A stretch of DNA of 64,000 nt from Neovahlkampfia damariscottae. Its lineage: Eukaryota; Heterolobosea; Selenaionea; Neovahlkampfiida; Neovahlkampfiidae. A program made the position numbers and the translations under genes. Within the stretch, counting starts at the first letter, position 1. The number at the start of each line of letters is the position of its first letter. The stretch is taken from NCBI GenBank assembly GCA_016618085.1, contig JABLTG010000035.1:1-64000 (forward strand), read 5' to 3'. Of the stretch, positions 43,106-55,451 are shown in pieces. The notes beneath the pieces are model-generated. The model was not told the DNA's origin. It did no database searches and worked only from the letters and a program-made list of their open reading frames with translations.

Positions 43106-44634
43106 ATGTTGAGAAAAAATTTTAACTCTTTCCGTAAAGAAGTTATAAAAAAGAATTTTAGTTCATCATCTATTCTTTTAAGATATCATGGTGATTTAAA
43201 AGATGAAGACAGAATTTTTACCAACTTATATGGTGAATATGACATTAATTTACCAGGTGCACTGAAAAGAGGTTAAACTATTTTTCTATTAAAAAATAAT
43301 AAAAGGTGACTGGTATAGAACAAAAGATATTATTCACAAAGGACATGACTGGGTTATTGATCAAATTAAACAATCTGGTTTAAGAGGAAGAGGAGGTGCT
43401 GGATTTCCTTCTGGTTTAAAATATTCTTTCATGCCAAAAGTTAAACGTGATGGAAGACCTTCATATTTAGTAATAAATGCTGATGAAAGGTAACTTTTAT
43501 ATTTTTATTAAACATAAAAAAGTGAACCTGGAACTTGTAAAGATAGAGAAATTATAAGAAAAGATCCACATAAATTAGTTGAAGGTGCTTTAGTTGTTGG
43601 ATATGCAATGAGAGCACGTGCTGCATATATTTATATTAGAGGAGGTAAAAAAATTATTATTCAACATTTAACCTTTAAGAATTTTATGATGAATCTTGTG
43701 TTCTTGAAGAAGCAATTGCACAAGCATATAAAAAAGGATTATTAGGTAAAAATGCATGTGGTTCAGGATATGATTTTGATGTTTATGTTCACAGAGGTGC
43801 AGGAGCTTATATTTGTGGTGAAGAAACAGCTTTAATAAATTCATTAGAAGGAGGACAAGGAAAACCAAGATTAAAACCACCTTTTCCAGCAAATATTGGA
43901 TTATATTCATGTCCTACAACAGTAACAAACGTGGAAACTGTGGCTGTAGTACCAACTATTATCAGAAGAGGACCTCAATGGTTTTCTTCATTTGGAAGAA
44001 AAAATAATGCAGGTACAAAATTGTTTTGTATTTCAGGTCACGTAAATTCACCTTGTACAGTTGAAGAAGAAATGAGCATTCCATTGAAAGATTTGATTGA
44101 AAAACATTGTGGAGGAGTTATTGGTGGATGGGATAATTTATTAGGAATTGTTCCAGGTGGTTCTTCTGTTCCAGTTTTACCAAAAAGTATTTGTGATGAT
44201 GTTTTAATGGATTTTGATGCTTTGAAAGAAGTTAGATCTGGTTTAGGTAAAATTAAAAAAAAAAATAAAAAATAAGGTACTGCTGCTGTTATTGTTATGA
44301 ATAAACAAACAGATATGATAAAAGCTATTCACAGATTATCAGTTTTTTATAAAAATGAAAGTTGTGGACAGTAAAATATTGAATAATTAATATTTTTAGA
44401 TGTACTCCATGTAGAGAAGGTACATCATGGTTAGCAGATATTATGGGAAGAATGGTAGAAGGAAATGCAGACATTGAAGAAATTGATATGTTAGACGAAA
44501 TTAGTCGACAAATTGAAGGACATACTATTTGTGCTTTAGGTGATGCTGCAGCTTGGCCTGTACAAGGTCTTGTTAGACATTTTAAACCAGAAATGATTGA
44601 AAGAATCAAAGAGTACAAAATGAACAAACAATAA
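43106..44634 (+). CDS. NDUFV1: Complex I 51-kDa subunit NDUFV1, mitochondrial
   Basis: Six exons, ~460 residues as expected. An Arg/Ser-rich presequence ([20 protein letters not shown]) is followed by [16 protein letters not shown]. The FMN/NADH site reads [20 protein letters not shown], with [15 protein letters not shown] and [19 protein letters not shown]. The [4Fe-4S] N3 cluster ligands are CGQCTPC and the Cys of [12 protein letters not shown]. Introns are 28-40 nt. This is the NADH-oxidising subunit of respiratory complex I; the full catalytic set and a targeting peptide indicate an aerobic or partly aerobic mitochondrion, although some hydrogenosomes also keep this subunit. CCAAT is 1 bp from the ATG. 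Its stop lies 5 bp from the convergent calmodulin-like gene. Confidence 0.96.
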
Positions 44635-44639
44635 AATTT

Positions 44640-45164
44640 TTAATTTCCAGAACTAAATACTTTTTTTACAAATACTTCATATTCAACTTCATTTTCATTA
44701 TCTGGTTTCATGTCTGCAATGATTTCATCAATCTAAAGGACTAGTTTAAAAAAAAAATATTCTAACATCTTGTTTCGTTAATTTATCTCCATATTCAATC
44801 AAGATTTTTTCAATATCACTAACAGAAACGTGACCATTATTTTTTGTGTCAAAAACACGAAAAGCTTCATTCAATTCTGATTCACTTGAAACGTCTGCAA
44901 GAATAGGTGTCATTAAGTTTTCAAATTCTTCATAATCTACACCTTTGTCTTTATTTTTTCTTGTTAAATTTAAACTTTTTATGTTTGCTTGAATTTCTTT
45001 ATCTGTGTCCAAACCCATTGCTTGAAGGGCAGTACTAATTTCATCAATAGTAACAAAACCGTCACCATCACCATCAAATAATGAAAAGGCTTCTTTAAGT
45101 TCACTCACTTGTTCAGCTCTAAGACGATTCTTTAAAATAAAAAAGAAACAAAAAATCATACCAT
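44640..45164 (-). CDS. Calmodulin-like EF-hand protein
   Basis: Three exons, ~150 residues. The first coding exon is the ATG alone (45162-45164), followed by a 32-nt intron (45130-45161), then NRLRAEQVSELKEAFSLFDG. EF1 loop DGDGDGFVTIDE is canonical. EF2 (NKDKGVDYEE) and EF4 (MKPDNENEVEYE) lack ligands; EF3 DTKNNGHVSVSD has Asp at position 12. The length and QVSELKEAFSLFD start mark the calmodulin/centrin/troponin C group, but with about two working sites it is a divergent paralogue, not calmodulin itself. A frame open upstream of the ATG (MAHLIGLNF) includes the intron and the ATTGG promoter, so it is rejected as the start. Confidence 0.85.
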
Positions 45165-45213
45165 ACAAATTTAGTTGGGTGTTTTTGTGAATAGTGAAAT
45201 TTAGACCAATAAG

Positions 45214-46047
45214 ATGAGCCAAGTATTTTTAAGTACAAGAGAAATTTCTGATGCTTTCAACAATTACTCAAAAGTCATTCAATTGAATCAATTAAATCAA
45301 GAAGGAAAAAAAAAGATTGAAAATACAACAGAATCCATTTTATTAAGACTTGATGAATATGGTGAACATTTAGATAGTGTAATATTTTCTTTCTCATTTT
45401 TTAAACTTCAAAAGATCAATCAAAATAAAAATCACAATTTAAATGAATTAACACCTCAATTACTTATTTTATCAAAGAATTTAAAACTTCTTTATCAAAA
45501 AATTGATGCAATAGATGTTTGATTATTGTATCCATTTTTTTAATATTTTAATCTAGGAATACGTAAATTTTGTTGGAAACAGAGTTATTGATTTGGAAAA
45601 GAAGGTTACAGAAATTGAAAAACAAGATTCTACTTCTATTTTTTCATTTTTTGGTTCAAAACCAAAGAACAAACCAATTGAAGTTTCATTTATTTTTCTA
45701 AATTTAAAATATAGTTTATTCCATCAAAATATTATTTAAACCCTGGTATATTAATTAGCAAAATTGAAGAAATTAATAAAAAAAAAGAGTTTGTACCAAA
45801 AAAAGAATCAATCACAAAAGTTGAAGAATCCACTCAACAAACAATAATTCAACCAAATGAATCACCAATAAATAAACAAATAATTCAAAAATTAGATGAA
45901 AATATGAATCAAAAAGATGAAAATAAAGAAGAAGAAAAAGATATTTTTGTTGAAGAAAAAGAATCAATTGGTGATGAAGTACCTCAAATAGTTCAAGGAG
46001 TTGAAAATGAAGGAGAAGAAACAGAAGAAGAATCAGATGAAGATTAA
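45214..46047 (+). CDS. Hypothetical coiled-coil protein with acidic tail
   Basis: Three exons, ~250 residues. Residues 1-130 form long helices (IENTTESILLRLDEYGEHLD, EYVNFVGNRVIDLEKKVTEI) resembling small lysosome/BLOC-type or adaptor coiled coils. The second half is Glu/Lys-rich and disordered, ending ETEEESDED. Function unknown; a subunit of a trafficking complex is a guess. CCAAT lies 5 bp from the ATG. Its TAA overlaps the stop of the convergent RIC1 gene. Confidence 0.65.
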
Positions 46048-49000
46048 AATTTATTTTCTAAAGAAAGAAATAATTTTTTGTATTCAAATTTCTTCAAAAT
46101 ATTTTGATATGGAATCCAAAAATGTTGATTTAATTCTAAAATAAAAATGATATTCTCAACATCACATAAAATGGTTGCAAATAATAATGCAAAATCTAAT
46201 TTTTTTGAATTGAAAAATGAATCAAATAACTCTACAATGTAATCATAAAGTGATTGTGAATGATGAACATATTCTTGTGTATTTGTAAAGAATTGATGAT
46301 TTGATATATTTGATAAATTTAATATATTTTTTGGTTGTTTTTTATTTGGAATATTGAAAGAATTCAACATATTATCAAATAAAATTATCCAATCAGATGA
46401 TTGTTTAGAAATTGAAATATCATTATCACTTTCAAAAATATGAATATATATTTATCATTTACTTACTCTTCAATAGATAACCATGTTTCAATATTTAAAT
46501 CAAAATTTAAAGATATATTTCTTAATAAATTTAAATTACCTTCTAATAATGTTTCTTTTGATTTTTTTAAAATCATTGATTGAAGTATAAAATTATCATT
46601 TAAAAAACCATCAATAATTGATTTCTTCTTTTCTTTTTCTTCAATTTCAATTTCTAATGTATTAATAAATCTAATTAAATCATTTGAAATATCAAATTGA
46701 TTTGATTTTAATATTTCTTCTAAAACTAAAAATGAAGATGAGTATGCATAGGATATTCCTTCTGTTTGTTGTAATATTCTCAATAAGTATCCAGTTTCAT
46801 TTAAATAATTTTTTTTTAACCAATCAGAAAATAAATCTTTTGGATCTCCAATTAATTTGAATAGTTTTGACCATAAAGATATATCAGTCTTTCTTAAACA
46901 ATTTATTAAAATTGCTAAAAATAAATATAAATATAAATTTGAATTATTATTTACCTGGATATTGTTTAAATTCTTTTAAGAATAATATAATCTTTGGCAA
47001 TACTAAATCTGAATTAATCTTTTTCTTTTCATTTTTAATAATAATATAAAATTGATTGGAATCATCATTTATCAATATTGTATTTAATAACCATTCTAAA
47101 GATGCAATAAAAGATGATTTATATTCAATCTTTTTTGAAAATTGAATTAACTTTTTGAATGAATCATTTTGATAAATGTGTTCATTTTTCTTATTGGTAG
47201 ATATATTATCATTATTCTTCTTATTGGTTGTTGCATCATTATTCATTATTATTTCCTTAGTAGAGATGTCATCATTCTTATTCATTTTCTCATGAATTAT
47301 ACTCATACTCTCACCCATTTTCTCATCATTAATCATTTCATTTAAAAAATAAATGAATATAATTTGATCATAAGGTGATATTTTTTCAGTTATAATTTCA
47401 TTAAAATTATTTCCTAATCTCAATTTATTTGTCAAAGAAGAAACTAAAAATAATCCTTCATTTTTTAAAATACCAACTGGAAATGAATTTGAATTATCAA
47501 ATTGAATTATATTTGATTCAATTTTTAAATCTTTAAATGTATCAAAATAAACTTCAATTCCATTAATTTGATTAAATGTAAAATATAAACATCCTTCATT
47601 TCTTTTTGATTCAACCCAAAATAATTCAACATTATTTTTTATTAATTCAAATTCTTCTTCTTTTTGTTTATATTTTTGAAAATCAAGTAATTTTAATTTT
47701 AAATCTTCAAATAAAATTAATACTTTACCAGATATTGTATTTCTATTTATTTAATCAAATTATTAAATCTTACAATCTAATAATAGTTGATACATTTATA
47801 AATTTTCTAATTTTTTGTTTAAAAGAAATGATTGAATATTTAATCAATTTTGAAACATTTTCATTTTCAAATAATATTTTATAAATATGAATTTGATTAT
47901 TTTCATCATAAAATAATATTGTATTCAAATAGAATGATGAACTCTTAATTTTACCATTAAATAATATTTCATGATGAATCAAAGATGAATAATCAAGATG
48001 ATTAAATGGATAAATATAAATCTAATCAAAGTGTTCATTTAGAGATATGAAATTATTTTACTTCACTCTTATTTTCATTTTTATCAAAATGAATAATACC
48101 AATTGAATTATTTATCCAAAATAAATGAATACATCTTATTAATGATTCCTTTTAAATATTATATTATTTTCTTCTTTTACTTGATTTTTATCACCAAATA
48201 CTCTCCATTTTCCAGTTGATATTTGATATATAATACATCCCTTTCTACCAGATACAGCTATTAAATCTTCATTATCACTAACACTTATATTCTATTATTT
48301 ATTAATATTTTTTGAAATATTTTTACAGTTATTGGAAAGTTTTCTGAAATGTATTCATTTGGTATTTTAAATATATTAAAATTTAATTTTTCATTCATAA
48401 CATATATTGAATTAGAACCATATAATATTATATTAGTTGATTTATTCTATTTAATTAATTTAAAAAAAAATGATTATGTTTCAAACATTAGAATCATATA
48501 ATTTTGAAAATTGATAAACTGAAAAGGTTGATGAATTCTTTTCAGAAACAATTAAATTAAATCCATTTGTATCCCAAGACTATATGTTAAATATATTTTT
48601 ATTACTAAAGATTGAATTCCATTTTTAAAAGGTTCATTTAAATTATTTTTTGAAAATTTTGGAATGGTTGATAATGAATTAGATTCAAATAAAACATGAA
48701 ATACTTTTAATCCACGTTTTGAATATCCAACAGCAATCTCTTTTCCATCTGGTGAAAATTTTACAATGGAAGAACTTCCACTTGTTGTTATAGATTCATT
48801 TTTAATTTTTTTTAAAAACTTCAAATTTTTAAAAATTAAAACATCACCACTTAATGTTCCAACACAAATTAAATCTAATTGATCAATAAATTATTAATTG
48901 TGGATACATACCTTCATAAATGGAACAAGAAATCGCGAATATATTTTCTTCAGTAAATAAAATATCAAATTCAAAGAAATTAGAAGATGTTGATTTCTTT

Positions 49001-49632
49001 GATAAAACATTTAAAGATCCATTTTCTAAAATGATAACGTAAATACCATTAGAATACTGAATATCAATGATTCCTTTTTCGTTTTCGTTTTTTAAACGAA
49101 GAAAATCTAAACTGATTCCTTTGAAATAATTTTTAAGAAATGATGATTTACCTTGTATGATATCACCTTTCCAATTTAAAAATACCATATATCCACTTTC
49201 TTTTATTTTTAATTTTTTCAAAGCATACTTGTTCCTACCAAAATTGTATCTTTATCTACTGACTTAAAACAACTAAAATGACCAAATTCTTCAAATTTTT
49301 TGTAATTTAATTGTTTTAAAGAAAATTGACGAAATTTTCCAATAATAATTTTAAAAAAATATGCGCTTTCATTGTCTTTTCCTTCAATCAATAAATAAAG
49401 ATCATTTGGTTTCCATATAAACTTCTTTCCAATATTATCATTATTTTCTTTTAAAACCAGTTTAAAACCTTGCTGAAAATTTAAATAAATAATTTTTTCA
49501 ATTTACAGAACCACAAGTCCATAGATTTATTGTATTCGAAGAAAGAATACAAACCATTGTCGATATATTGTCAATATATTGTATTTCATCATCATTTTTG
49601 AATTCGTTTCTGTAACCAAGTGGAAAGTACAT
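46044..49632 (-). CDS. RIC1: RIC1: Rab6 GEF complex subunit
   Basis: Starts MYFPLGYRNEFKNDDEIQYI like animal/yeast Ric1, then a WD40 propeller half (SSIVKFSPDGKEIAVGYSKR, LIAVSGRKGCIIYQISTGKW). The RIC1 helical domain follows: FIASLEWLLNTILI, VLPKIILFLKEFKQYPG, then SLWSKLF, GDPKDLF and LRILQQTEG. About ten exons. With RGP1, RIC1 activates Rab6/Ypt6 at the Golgi. An Asn/Lys/Met-rich insert (47170-47300) with repeated NKKN/TNKK units interrupts the helical domain. Its stop codon (46044-46046) overlaps that of the previous plus-strand gene. Confidence 0.9.
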
Positions 49633-49697
49633 AAATCAACAGACCAATGATTATGCTTCATCATTAATCCAATCAATTGAACTTGAAGGAAAAGTTG

Positions 49698-51270
49698 ATG
49701 AAAACAATTTTGTTATTTTTACTTTTTGTTCAATTTAGTTACCAAATTATTCAACTAGAAGGTGATTTTGAAGCTAAAATATTTTTTCATAGTCGATCAG
49801 ATCCAACTGTAAATTATGTTGGAGTGATTCAAAAAACAAAACAGTTTGGAATTCAAATGATCGTTGAAGATAATAATAAGATGAAACACTATTATTCAAA
49901 TGGAAGATTAACTCAAGAAATTCAATCCATTACCGGTGACAAAAGAACTTTTTGTGTTTCAATCGAAAGCACACCTCCAACACCAAACTTCTCTTTGATC
50001 AAAAATTATATTCAAAAAAATATTATATATGATAAAGAAGTGAACTATTGTACAGGAGAGAAATACTTGATTCCATATGAAGGTGAACAGTATGTGTTGT
50101 GTACAAATAAAGGGAGAATTCAAAAAGTTATTGGTCATAACGTAATTGTTGAGGTTTTATCATATTCAACAGATATAAATGATTTTTTGGATGTGAAATT
50201 ATCAGAAAAATGTGCAAAAAATAAAAAAGAAAATGGAGTTGATGTCCAAGAGAACTGGTTTGAACAAAAAGATACCTGTAATTTCAAATGGTTGAGAGAT
50301 GAAAGGTATTGTCCCAAATTACTGCCAACAAAACATTGTTTCTTTTTTCATGGAAGTGGTGAACAAAAAACAGAGGAACCATCTGATAATTTTGAACAAT
50401 ATGTATTTATGAATATTATTAATATTTGATTAGTGGGGAAAATTAAATAACTTTACACCTCAATGTGTAATCTTTATATTCAATATTTATTTTTTTAGAA
50501 ACTAAGGACTTACATTAAAGAAGAAACACTTCTCAGAGGTTTTGAATCCCAAAGTTTGCAGAAGAAATATTGTGATTATTTGACTTTCAACAATGATACT
50601 TTAATTAAAAATAAGATTATTTTTACTCATAGCATGGGAGGATTAATTCTTGCATCTGCAATAAAAAACAAATACTGTGAAATTGATTCAACATCAAAAT
50701 GGTTTATTGTATCGACACCATTTCAAGGATCTCATGTCGTTCCATTTGTAAATCAATTCAATAACTAATGTATGTACCGTTAGATTAAAAATGTTTGCGA
50801 AGAAAAATTGCCTGGTTTATTGCCAAGAGTAAAAAAGATTGTTGTTGAATATTTTGGGTATTGTGTTCCAAAACAAAAGAAAGTTTGGCCTGTTTATGAA
50901 AGTTTAAATCTAAACTATACTGGAATGAAAGAAGCATTAGAAATTTCAAAAGTATTTTATATATTCACATTAAATTTCACAGACACGAATATCTGGAAGT
51001 ATGTGTGGGAATTCTAGTTTTGGTTTAACTTCGGCAGATTCATTACCGTTAACAATTGTGACACAATTTTGTAATTTTTCTTCTCCAAATGATGGATTGT
51101 GTTCGATATATTCTTGTAATGATGTGGGTGGATCAAATCAATACCAATACCAACCTAATGCAAATTTTTATCAACCCCAAACGAATCATCCGGATATGAC
51201 TTGTCGTCATGGTGATGGACTTTGGGGAAGTCATAGAAAACCTTGTACTTGGTTTGCAAATAAAACTTAA
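49698..51270 (+). CDS. Secreted alpha/beta-hydrolase (lipase-like)
   Basis: Signal peptide MKTILLFLLFVQFSYQIIQL, a Cys-containing N-terminal domain (~220 residues), then an alpha/beta-hydrolase. The oxyanion-hole region is KHCFFFHGSGEQ, and the nucleophile elbow is KIIFTHSMGGLILASA with Ser in HSMGG. A late His in DMTCRHGDGLWG is the probable catalytic base. Four exons. Several Cys pairs fit an extracellular or phagosomal enzyme. I know related secreted serine hydrolases from kinetoplastids and oomycetes, but substrate is unknown. CCAATC lies ~25 bp upstream. The frame is open upstream without ATG, so the start is at 49698. Confidence 0.78.
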
Positions 51271-51284
51271 TTTTAAAATGTGAA

Positions 51285-52474
51285 TTAAGAGAACCAAAAA
51301 CTGACTGAAAAACTTAATTCACAGCTTTCTAAATAATGCCAATGACCTTTTGGAATGAATAAAATTTCTCCTGGATTTAATACACATTCAGAATAAATGC
51401 CTTTGTGAAATAATGAATATTTTGATTCATCAACATTGAATACGTCTGATATTTCACTTGTGTTTGAGAATATACCAATTTTTGGATATAATTTATCTGT
51501 TTGATTTGAATCATATAATCTAATATACTTTGATCCAACAACTTGACAATAAATATTGTCATAAGGATCATGATGTAGAGGACTTATAGTTTCTTTTGGA
51601 CCAAACCAACAATTTACAGAATTTAAAATTCCTTTTCCAGAAATACAATATACTGGTTCTAAAATATCTTTTTTCAATTCCATTATCTGTTCAAATATTT
51701 GATGTTGAGCTAAGTATCCCTTTTTCTCTTCAATCAAATAAAAATCAATGAATTCTGAAATTGTCATCAATTTCTGACTCCAATCATCACTTGTATAAGA
51801 AGTTCCTGTCTCTACTGGAACTGTCCTGTAACCACATGTGTTTTTAAAATAATTCAAATCATTCCATTTTTTCATTCCTGGCCATTCATTCATCGCATTT
51901 GTTATTATTACAGGTTCTTTATCATTCAAATATCTTTTAAATTCTGTTAAACTCGGATTTTGAATTCGCTTTATTTCAAATTTTAATTTTTCAATTTTTC
52001 TTTTCTTTATTTTTTCTTTTAACATCACTTGTTCAATTCCAAAATGTTTGATTGTTTCACTATGTAAATTTTGAATAATCATTTGTAACTCTGATTCAAA
52101 CAATCCATTTCCCATTATTAAGCCTAAATCAATTTTCTTCATCAATTCTTTCAAATTTTTCAAGTTCTTTTCCATCATTTTAATTTTTGAGTACACCAAA
52201 AGCAAAACAGAATACGCAAATAATTCTCTCCAAGTCTCTTTGACATCTTTCCAATAACCTATGAAGTCATTCAATCATTAATTTTACCTGTATGAAGTTT
52301 TTTCCAACTCAAAGAGAATAATTCTTCAATTTGTTTTTTTGGATTTTTGTTTTCTTTGATGTTTTTGAAGATTATTTGGATAAATATCTCAACTGAATCT
52401 TCTTTAATAAATTTTTTTGACAATTCCAACAAATTGTTTTCATTCAGAATATTTGATAATTTATCAAAGTTCAT
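51285..52474 (-). CDS. KDM8: JmjC dioxygenase JMJD5/KDM8
   Basis: Two exons with an intron near 52262-52288. The N-terminal helical domain (~170 residues) is followed by YLNDKEPVIITNAMNEWPGM, then GYRTVPVETGTSYTSDDWSQ, KGYLAQHQIFEQIMELKKDI and NCWFGPKETISPLHHDPYDN (Fe ligands His and Asp in HHD). The closing block is LNPGEILFIPKGHWHYLESC, with the distal His. Near-identical block order to JMJD5, an Fe(II)/2-oxoglutarate arginyl hydroxylase; all iron ligands are kept. The ATG (52472-52474) overlaps a CCAATG. Confidence 0.93.
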
Positions 52475-52504
52475 TGGTCAATTGTCAACAACCAATCAAA
52501 TATT
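52475..52504. promoter_or_regulatory. 30-bp divergent promoter
   Basis: Between the starts of JMJD5 (minus) and the coiled-coil gene (plus) there are 30 bp. They carry ATTGGTC at the minus end and AACCAATC near the plus end, again one CCAAT box per gene. Confidence 0.6.
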
Positions 52505-53293
52505 ATGTTGTTTTTTAGAAGAAATTTGAAGAAGGATTTGGTGAAAAATTATTCAAAATTTCAAAAAAGTGATAAAAGACCTAAACATGTTAAGGAAAAA
52601 ATTCTCTATGAACAAGAATTGAACAAAGTTCGTCAAGTTTATAAAAAAGAATTTTTAGAAAACAAACAAAAAAAAGATGCAGCTTCTGTTGAAAAATTTA
52701 AAAAACACAGAGAAGAAGTATTGAATTATAGAAGACAAAAGAGTGAAGTTTCTAGATACAATCTTCAAAAAAATCAAGAGTTTATGGAGTTTCTTACCAA
52801 AGAAAGAGACAGAAAAAGAAGAGAAAGAAATCAAAATAGAATAAATCAAGAAATGATAAAAAGTACAGAAAGAGTCTATAATTTACAACGAATGGTGAAA
52901 GAAAGTCAACATTATATCACGAAAGAAAATATTGATGAACATTTAATGAAACAATTAAATCCAGGACGTATTGTGACACCAACAATATTTAAAGACAGAA
53001 TTGGTATTATTGATGAAGTTAATTATTATGAATATTTCACACAAGCAATTGAAAAAGATATTGATCTACCATCATTGACACCTTTAACTTTATCACCAAA
53101 ACCAATTCTTAAAAATTTAATTGTTAAAGATGAAAAAGAAAAGTTAGAAAAATCTAAATTGTATCAAGAAAAATATGAACAATCAATTAAAGGTTTTGAA
53201 GAATTACGTAAAACAAAATTTGCTGGTTATGATAAAAAACAACTTATTGCAAAAATTGAAAGTTCATCAGGCGATTTGGTTTGGAAACCATAA
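52505..53293 (+). CDS. Basic coiled-coil protein, mitoribosomal mS26-like
   Basis: A single exon of 262 residues. MLFFRRNLKKDLVKNYSKFQ resembles a mitochondrial presequence. It is followed by a long basic helix (VRQVYKKEFLENKQKKDAAS, RDRKRRERNQNRINQEMIKS) and a C-terminal region with FKDRIGIIDEVNYYEYFTQA. The shape and the EQELNKVRQVYKKEFLE pattern resemble mS26 (PET123), a mitoribosome small-subunit protein. The alternative is an unrelated coiled-coil protein. Confidence 0.6.
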   Translation: MLFFRRNLKKDLVKNYSKFQKSDKRPKHVKEKILYEQELNKVRQVYKKEFLENKQKKDAASVEKFKKHREEVLNYRRQKSEVSRYNLQKNQEFMEFLTKERDRKRRERNQNRINQEMIKSTERVYNLQRMVKESQHYITKENIDEHLMKQLNPGRIVTPTIFKDRIGIIDEVNYYEYFTQAIEKDIDLPSLTPLTLSPKPILKNLIVKDEKEKLEKSKLYQEKYEQSIKGFEELRKTKFAGYDKKQLIAKIESSSGDLVWKP

Positions 53294-53367
53294 ATAAAAA
53301 TTTATTGAATGAATAAATTATTTTTTGCATTAGAATGGTTTCAAACATTGTTTGATTGGTCAAAAGA

Positions 53368-55363
53368 ATGAACGGTAAAAAATTATTGTTCATCTTCATT
53401 GTGTCTATATATTTTCTTCGATCGAATTCTCAAGATAGTAGAGAATTCAAATGTTTAACAAAAGGCAATTTTTAGTATTTTAATTGTTTTATTCATTTTT
53501 AAGTATTTTTTGGCAGAAGAGTATTTCTACGGGTACAATTCAAATGACAATAAGGTCGAACTCACCATCAGGATATTCATTCCTAGCAATAACTGGTGAT
53601 TCTAGTGGCAAAGAAAATTTTACGAATGCTGTTGTGGTTGCAACCACGACTATTGGTTCACAATATAAATATCTTGAATACATAGGTGGAGAAAATGTTA
53701 CTTCTTCAGTTTTATTCACCAATAAATCAAGACCTAATGTTGGTGCAATAGTTGGTAGATCTATTTCAAGGTTAAGACCATTATACTTTCCAAATGGTAA
53801 CTTTTTACTACCTAATTATTTGCAGATTATGTTGTCACTATTGCAATTTATCAAGAAGTTTTAACTCAAGAATTACCATCAAAATTTTCAAATCGCACTA
53901 ATTTTAAATTATTTGTTGGCTCAAATTATGATCAAAAACCTTCTTTCAGTTCAAATTATCAATTACCTGTTCTTGATCAATTGGAAGTAATGCCATTTTC
54001 AGTTGATCAAAATAGTTATTGTTATATTCCAGGTATTAGAAGATGGTCATCTTTTCATGTTTCAATATTTATAATTGAATTGAGTTTCTATTTTTTAGTA
54101 TTTTTATTATGTATTGTTATTTATTTATTCAAATTACAACCATTTTATTCAAGAGGACTATCACCTATTCTTGGTACAATGGCACAATTCTTTGCAGTTT
54201 TTGAACAACTTTATGTATTTACTTTAAATGTTGAAGATATTTCAAAATATTATTGTTTATTTACATCATTATTTCATTTTGTTGGATCACAAATGGCTTT
54301 AATTTTAATTCCACTTTATTTATTAAGATACATTGGAATTTTATTTTTTTCAAAACTTAAAATGGTTTATTATGAAAATATACAAAATCAAAATAAATCT
54401 AAACCAAAAAGCAAGTTTATAGTTTTAATATTTAAATTAATTCAAAATCCAATTTTTAATTTACTTTTTATATTTTGTTTTTGGTTATTTTTAAATATAT
54501 TATATATAACTATATATTTAATTTCAATTTCAAATGGTGACATAACAAATGGATGTTTAAATGTATCAAATATAATGGGATATATTACAATTGGATTAAC
54601 TGTTATCATCATTTTAATTTGGATTTCAATTTATCTTTTAGATTTAATTTTAATTGTCCCTGAAATTATTTCATTTAAACCATTTAAATTCAAATTCTTG
54701 AATCTATTTCATATTTTTTGGAAAAAAGATCCTTTAAGTTTTAGAATTGAAAATTTAATTGGTTCAATTTTGATTTTTATTTATTTGATCGTTTCAATCA
54801 TTTTTACATTTGTTGATATTGAATCAAATAGAATTGCATTTGTACTAATCAATTCATTTCAATTTCATTTGTTATTCATTTATCAAGTTGTATTTGTATT
54901 AGTGATAACTCTCTCTCAATTATTGAGGAAATTAATTTGTACAAGAAAGCAAAAAAAAGATGAAATTGATATCATTTTGTTGGATGAAGAGGTTGGATAT
55001 CCATTGTTCTTAAACTATTCAATTGATGAATTTTCATCAGAAAATGTTTTGATTTATAAACATATTAAAAAATATGAAAAAACGAAAGATTTTGATGAAA
55101 GAAAACAAATAGCTCAAGATATTGTTCAAACTTATCTTGGTTTTTCTTCACCTTTGGAAGTAAATGTGAATGGTAAAACAAGGAATTTGGTGAAAGCTCG
55201 TTTTGAAGAAGGGAAATTTGAAAATGACATGTTTGATGAATGCTTACTTCAAATACGTTACAATCTGTTTGATACATATTCCAGATTTCAATCTAGCCCT
55301 GACTTTGTTTTTTACTCAAATCAACAACACTTCAAAAAAGAAATGAACTTGATTGAAAAATAA
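53368..55363 (+). CDS. 7TM receptor with C-terminal RGS domain, copy 1
   Basis: Three exons, ~620 residues. Signal peptide MNGKKLLFIFIVSIYFLRSN; a Thr/Asn-rich ectodomain of ~190 residues with a C2-like or jelly-roll strand pattern (TIQMTIRSNSPSGYSFLAIT). Seven membrane helices follow between 54050 and 54930. The cytosolic tail is an RGS domain: FSSENVLIYKHIKKYEKTKD, SSPLEVNVNGKTRNLVKARF, then DECLLQIRYNLFDTYSRFQS. RGS domains accelerate GTP hydrolysis on G-alpha, so the receptor could sense a ligand and switch G-protein signalling off in cis. Single-chain 7TM-RGS proteins are known from plants (AtRGS1) and are numerous in amoeboid protists. Confidence 0.88.
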
Positions 55364-55451
55364 ACCATTCAACCAAATTTACACAATCTTGTTTCCTAAA
55401 TTGAATGAACCAATCATAGATAGACAAACTTTTTTTTGAAAGAAAAGGAAG

